Part shown: one piece after another, positions 58,901 to 64,000 of the stretch
Numbering within the stretch: the first letter of the stretch is position 1
Layout of the letters: each line of letters starts with the position of its first letter
Made by a program: the position numbers and the translations under genes
The notes under the pieces: model-generated
What the model was told of the DNA's origin: nothing
The model's database searches: none
Seen by the model: only the letters and a program-made list of their open reading frames with translations
Assembly (NCBI RefSeq): GCF_030816715.1
Contig: NZ_JAUSYH010000001.1
Coordinates: 2,356,001 to 2,420,000, forward strand
Source: Streptomyces achromogenes
GTDB lineage: Bacteria; Actinomycetota; Actinomycetes; Streptomycetales; Streptomycetaceae
Direction of reading: 5' to 3'
DNA: 64,000 nucleotides

Positions 58901-58930
58901 GCTACCTATGCGGCCCATCGCATAGGTAGC
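58901..58930 (-). terminator. Terminator of the VIT-family gene
   Basis: A perfect 12-bp hairpin (GCTACCTATGCG, 6-nt loop, complement) eight bases past the transporter stop. It is AT-richer than other hairpins here. Confidence 0.85.
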
Positions 58931-58937
58931 AGCCGAT

Positions 58938-59669
58938 CTATCCTACGGCCGTTCCGAAGAAGCTGCCCAGGGCGTACGTCACACCGGCCGCCGCACCGCC
59001 GAGGGCCAGCTGCCGCAGCCCGCTGAACCACCAGGTCCGCGCCGTCACCCGGGCCACCACCGCGCCGCAGCCGAACAGGCCGAGCAGGGCGAGCAGCACG
59101 GCCGGCCACAGCGAGGAGGCGCCGAGCAGGTACGGCAGGACGGGCAGCAGCGCGCCCAGCGCGAAGGACCCGAAGCTGGACACCGCGGCGACCAGCGGGG
59201 AGGGCAGGTCGGAGGGGTCGATGCCCAGCTCCTCGCGGGCGTGTATCTCCAGGGCCTGCTCGGGGTCGCGCGACAGCTGCTGGGCGACCTGCCGGGCCAG
59301 CTCGGGTTCGACGCCGCGGGACTCGTAGAGCGCGGCGAGCTCGGCCTCCTCGTCCTGCGGGTGCTTGCGCAGCTCCCGCCGCTCGACGGCCAGTTCGGCC
59401 TCGACGAGTTCGCGCTGCGAGGCGACGGAGGTGTACTCGCCGGCGGCCATGGAGAAGGCGCCGGCGGCCAGCCCCGCGAGACCGGTGACGACGAGGGTCT
59501 GCTGTCCCACGGAACCGCCGGCGACGCCGGTCATCAGGGCGAGGTTGGAGACCAGGCCGTCCATCGCGCCGAAGACGGCGGGGCGCAGCCAGCCGCCGTT
59601 GACGTCACGGTGGGTGTGGTTGTCGCGGTGCGCCTCGTGCAGCGGCGCCTCGGTCTCGATGATGGCCAC
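58938..59669 (-). CDS. VIT1/CCC1-family Fe2+/Mn2+ transporter
   Basis: A 243-residue integral membrane protein of the VIT family, which in plants and yeast loads iron or manganese into vacuoles and in bacteria probably exports them. Typical: FGAMDGLVSNLALMTGVAGG in the first helix, GAFSMAAGEYTSVASQRE (metal site), a cytoplasmic helical domain rich in Glu (about 85-130) that binds metal, and the final helices GALLPVLPYLLG and ALGSFFG. GTG start at 59669 with GGGGGAT upstream. A TTAGA-N5-TCTAA palindrome 35-49 bp upstream may be a metal-regulator site. Confidence 0.87.
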   Translation of the reverse strand: MAIIETEAPLHEAHRDNHTHRDVNGGWLRPAVFGAMDGLVSNLALMTGVAGGSVGQQTLVVTGLAGLAAGAFSMAAGEYTSVASQRELVEAELAVERRELRKHPQDEEAELAALYESRGVEPELARQVAQQLSRDPEQALEIHAREELGIDPSDLPSPLVAAVSSFGSFALGALLPVLPYLLGASSLWPAVLLALLGLFGCGAVVARVTARTWWFSGLRQLALGGAAAGVTYALGSFFGTAVG

Positions 59670-59703
59670 GGAGATCCCCCGGTAAGCTGAGCCAAAGCTA
59701 ACT

Positions 59704-59718
59704 TTAGACTGATTCTAA
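59704..59718. promoter_or_regulatory. Possible metal-regulator box upstream of the VIT gene
   Basis: TTAGACTGATTCTAA has 5-bp palindromic arms around a 5-nt centre and resembles DtxR-type (TTAGG...CCTAA) operators without matching the consensus fully. It lies 35-49 bp upstream of the transporter start. Confidence 0.4.
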
Positions 59719-59939
59719 GTTCTTACAGCCCGAAGATACGCCTCCCCATTCCGCTCCGCCACCAAGGAAAGGCTCGGCTAACCTGCGCTTTTACCTTCGA
59801 GCGCTCATTCGATCGGCTGCCCGCGCAGATGTCGACCGGGTGACATGAAGGGCGTCGAGGCTCGGGTCAACCGCCGATGGTGGGACACATCCGCAGACGG
59901 TTCCGCGCCCGAGCGGAGCCACGGTGGAGAGGCCCGCCC

Positions 59940-61069
<1,130 letters not shown>

Positions 61070-61073
<4 letters not shown>

Positions 61074-62446
61074 CACCGCCCGCACCCTGGGACGAGACGA
61101 TGACGGCCGCGGCGGCCACGGAGACCGCAGCGGCCATCACGGACACCGCGGCGCCCTGCGCGCCCCCGCCCGCACCCGCACCCGCCGACGGCGAGGTCGC
61201 GCCGCGAAGGCCGTCCGCACCCGACCGCGAGTACCGCTCCGGAACGGCAGGACGCCACCGCACCGGCTCGGCGGGCCGGACCGACGGGCCCGCGCGCGAC
61301 GCCCAACCCGGGGGGTCCGCCCGCCCGCGGCACGCGCGGCGCATCGAGGGCCTGCTGCTGGGCCTGGCCGCGGGTGACGCCGCCGGGTGGCCCGCCGCCC
61401 GCCATCGCGCCGCCCGGATGCCGGACTGGACCCGCCGTCTCACCCGGGAGCTCGACACCTTCGCCGAACACAACGCGACGACCACCCTGCCCGTCCCCAT
61501 CGCCCTGAACCAGCCCCCCGAACCCCTCCGGCTCGGCCCCTCCGACGACGCCGAGTGGGCGGCGTTCGCCGCCGAGGCGGTGCTGCGGGCCGGCGACGAC
61601 ACCGCCCTCGGCGACCTCGGCCGGGATCGCCGGATGCGCGCCGCCATCGACCTCGCCTGGAACGCGATCGCCGGTGAGGTCGCGGCGGCGGCCGACCGAG
61701 CGCCGGAGGTAGAGTCCGCCGTCCTGCCCCTGCGCGCCCGCATCTCCGTCCGCGCCGGACTGGGCAATCTCGCCGCCGGTCTGCGGCCCCCCGCCACCGG
61801 CCACGACAACCCGCACCACTTCGACGACGCGGCCTGCGTACGCGCCTGCGTGCTCGCCGTGATCCACGCCGGCGATCCCCGGGCCGCCGCCGACCTCGCC
61901 GAGTTCGACGCCCGCTACACCCAGGACGGCGACGGCGTGCACGGCGCCCGGGCGATGGCCGCGGCGCTCGCGCTGGCCCTGGCCGGAGCGGACGTCGAGG
62001 CCTGCGCGACGGCGGCGCTCGGCGAGCTCCCCGCACACACCGAGATCGGCCGCAACGCCCGGCACGCCCTGGACCTGGCCCGCGGCGCCCCGACCGCGTT
62101 CGCGCTCGTCCCGCTGCTGGAACACCAGATCGTCGACCACGTCTACAGCTACGGCATCGCGGCGGCGGAGACCGTGCCGGTGGCGCTGGCCCTGGCGACG
62201 GCGTCCGGCGGCCGCATCGGCGAGGCGGTGCCGGCGGCGGCCTGCCTCTCCCGGGTCGCGGACTCGGCCCCGGCCCTGGCGGGCGCGCTCACCGGGGCCC
62301 TCGGCGGCGCCGCCGCGATCCCCGAGGCGTGGCGCGACAGCTGCCGGATCCTCTCCGGCTGCGCACTCCCCCGGCTCACCGGCACCGACCTGGTGGAACT
62401 CGCCGGGCTCCTGGAAACCGCACAACCGGCCCCACCAGGAGGATGA
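61070..62446 (+). CDS. ADP-ribosylglycohydrolase-like protein lacking the metal motifs
   Basis: A 458-residue protein whose first ~88 residues are Ala/Pro/Arg-rich and probably disordered. Residues 91 on have ARH fold sequence (RIEGLLLGLAAGDAAGWP). Where TDDT is expected it has SDDAEW (about 162-167), and near the C-terminus RVADSAPALAGALTGALGG replaces the RDxDT motif, so at least one ligand of each metal site is changed. It may be inactive, a binding partner, or specific for a different substrate. The ATG overlaps the first ARH stop as ATGA. Confidence 0.82.
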
Positions 62447-62454
62447 TTCGGGGC

Positions 62455-63642
62455 ATGACGCCCAAAGCAGAAGAAAGCAACGGGGCAACCCTGGAGGAGC
62501 GCATCACCGGCGCCCTGGTCGGCGCGGCCGTGGGCGACGCCCTCGGCGGCCCCGTCGAGGGCTACACCCCGGAACAGATCCTCGAACGCCACGGCGGCCG
62601 CGTGCACGGCGTCGTCGGGCCCTGGAACGGCGACGACTGGCGCACCGCCCGCCCCATCGCCCCCTACCACAAGGGCGACGGCCACGTCACCGACGACACC
62701 CTGATGACCCATGCGCTGATCAGGGTCTACGCCACGGTCCGTGATCACCTCGACGCCTACGCGGTCGCCGAGCACCTCGTCCCGGACCTGATGACGACGC
62801 CCCGCTGGATCCCGGAACTGGAGGCCGAGGCGCTGCCCCTGCACCGGATCTTCCTGGCGGAGAAGTGGCTGGTCGCCCGGCTCCACTACGGCCACGTGGA
62901 CCCGCGGGAGGCCGGTGTGGGCAACATCGTCAACTGCGGGGCGGCGATGTACATGGCCCCGGTGGGCCTGGTCAACGCGGCCGACCCGGCGGGGGCGTAC
63001 GCGGAGGCGCTGGACGTCGCGGGCGCCCACCAGTCGTCCTACGGCCGGGAGGCGGCGGGCGTCTTCGCCGCGGCGGTGGCGGCCGCGTGCACGCCGGGCG
63101 CGACCGCGGAGTCGGTGGTGACGGCCTGTCTGGCGCTGGCGAAGGACGGCACGCGCACGGCGATCGAGAAGGTCTGCGAGGAGGCGGCCCGGCACGGCGA
63201 CGTCGAGTCCGCGCTCGTCCCGCTCAGGGAAGCGGTGGCGCCCTACGACACCGTGGGGCCCGACTACCGGCGGCCCTCGCTCGGCGCCCGCCGCCCCTCC
63301 CGGCTGCACGCGATCGAGGAACTCCCGGTCGCCCTGGGCATGGTGGTGGCGGCGGGCGGCGACTACCGCCGGGCGGTCCTCGGCTGCGTGAACTACGGCC
63401 GCGACTGCGACTCGATCGCCACCATGGCGGGCGCGGTGGCCGGCGCCCTGGGCTCACCGGTCCCCGAAGACTGGTCGAAGCAGGTCGCCGAGGCCAGCCG
63501 CCTCGACCTGTGGCAGCCGGCGACGGCGCTCACCGAGGTGGCCCGCGAGGTCTTCCGGCGCGACGTCGAGCGCCGCCGCGACCACGAGCGGGCGTTCCAC
63601 GCCCTCGGCGGCGCCCCCGGAGGCTCCGGATGCTCCGACTGA
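62455..63642 (+). CDS. ADP-ribosylglycohydrolase family protein (third of four)
   Basis: A 395-residue ARH-fold hydrolase with both metal motifs: TDDT at 79-82 (GHVTDDTLMTHAL) and RDCDS near residue 310 (NYGRDCDSIATMAGAVAGAL). Starts ITGALVGAAVGDALGGP after a short polar tail. ATG at 62455 has GGAGG 12 bases upstream; the ATG at 62443, which overlaps the second ARH stop, is an alternative. The short charged C-terminus ends GGSGCSD. The fourth ARH gene starts inside its 3' end. Confidence 0.87.
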   Translation: MTPKAEESNGATLEERITGALVGAAVGDALGGPVEGYTPEQILERHGGRVHGVVGPWNGDDWRTARPIAPYHKGDGHVTDDTLMTHALIRVYATVRDHLDAYAVAEHLVPDLMTTPRWIPELEAEALPLHRIFLAEKWLVARLHYGHVDPREAGVGNIVNCGAAMYMAPVGLVNAADPAGAYAEALDVAGAHQSSYGREAAGVFAAAVAAACTPGATAESVVTACLALAKDGTRTAIEKVCEEAARHGDVESALVPLREAVAPYDTVGPDYRRPSLGARRPSRLHAIEELPVALGMVVAAGGDYRRAVLGCVNYGRDCDSIATMAGAVAGALGSPVPEDWSKQVAEASRLDLWQPATALTEVAREVFRRDVERRRDHERAFHALGGAPGGSGCSD

Positions 63643-64000
63643 CCTGGGTCCAGCCGGAGGACCTGCTCGGCCACGAACTGCGCCAGGCGGCCGAGGACGG
63701 CCGGGAGCCGTGGGCGGTCGCCGCCCGCTGGCGGGCGGCCGGAGGCCGTGAGGCGCCGCCCCGGGCCGGCGCGTCCGGGCAGCGGGCCTCGGGCTATCTG
63801 CGGCTCCTCGCGGACGACCTGCTGGACGAACTGGCGGACCTGCCCAGCAGACTGGCCGAGGACGAGCCGACCGGGCTGGAGAAGATCAGAACGCTCTGCC
63901 CCCGGTGGCCGGGGCGGCCGGGCGGCACGAGACCCCCGGTGCCCTCGCAGGCCCGCCTGGAAGCGGCCTGGCTGGGCCGGGCCGCCGGCTGCCTCCTGGG
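63630..64000 (+). CDS. ADP-ribosylglycohydrolase family protein (fourth of four), cut by window edge
   Basis: The visible 123 codons begin MLRLTWVQPEDLLGHELRQ, with a helical charged N-terminal region (LRLLADDLLDELADLPSRLAEDEPTGLEKIRTLCP). Only at the end comes ARLEAAWLGRAAGCLLG, which is the start of the ARH catalytic fold. The N-terminal ~105 residues are therefore an extra domain ahead of the hydrolase. The ATG at 63630 overlaps the third ARH gene by 13 bp and has GGAGG-type sequence upstream. The metal motifs lie outside the window. Confidence 0.72.
   Translation, partial: MLRLTWVQPEDLLGHELRQAAEDGREPWAVAARWRAAGGREAPPRAGASGQRASGYLRLLADDLLDELADLPSRLAEDEPTGLEKIRTLCPRWPGRPGGTRPPVPSQARLEAAWLGRAAGCLL

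Overview
The window is high-GC actinobacterial chromosome, almost certainly from a Streptomyces. The evidence is the GC bias of the third codon positions, frequent GTG starts, GGAGG-type ribosome binding sites, and the content and order of the housekeeping genes (coaE, rpsA, hrpB, polA, liv operon, ANTAR regulator, pyk, gltBD). No plasmid, prophage, insertion sequence or CRISPR array is visible. About 90 percent of the window is coding. The many long overlapping reading frames on opposite strands are mostly shadows produced by the GC bias.

Layout. 1-7.3 kb: coaE (cut by the window edge), a PAC2-family protein, rpsA with a clear promoter, a methyltransferase that seems to start at a non-standard codon, and the helicase hrpB. 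7.3-12 kb: envelope genes, namely a DUF3068 protein with a tiny membrane protein, a secreted lytic transglycosylase with Ig-like domains, and a DUF4184 membrane protein. 12.6-18.4 kb: polA, whose reading frame is broken by one extra base near 15,003, a molybdopterin oxidoreductase and a hotdog thioesterase. 18.9-24.7 kb: a complete branched-chain amino acid ABC importer (livKHMGF order) ending in a strong terminator. 24.8-27.4 kb: an ANTAR response regulator, an atypical tRNA-Leu gene, a truncated HTH/LAGLIDADG gene fused into the 3' end of pyk, and pyk. 27.6-35.6 kb: a Tat-exported 5'-nucleotidase, a convergent decarboxylase plus diamine N-hydroxylase pair, and aminopeptidase N.

37.2-47.3 kb is the most distinctive part. 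Eleven genes have the content and largely the order of the mycobacterial KstR2 regulon, which degrades rings C and D of steroids (two SDRs, echA20, ipdA, ipdB, ipdC, fadA6, kstR2, ipdF and two acyl-CoA dehydrogenases). Two matching 18-bp palindromes sit in the two divergent promoter regions and are probable KstR2-type operators.

47.4-52.3 kb: an FBP zinc-finger protein divergent from a TetR regulator with a perfect operator between them, an SGNH hydrolase, an orphan cytochrome b (qcrB-like) with a His-rich tail, and a TerF-like VWA protein. 52.5-58.6 kb: gltD and gltB (glutamate synthase), with a GlnR-like box upstream. 58.9-64 kb: a VIT-family Fe/Mn transporter and four tandem, translationally coupled ADP-ribosylglycohydrolase genes, the last cut by the window edge. 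One of the four has lost the usual metal-binding residues.

Gene identities come from recognising motifs and family resemblance by eye. No database search was run.
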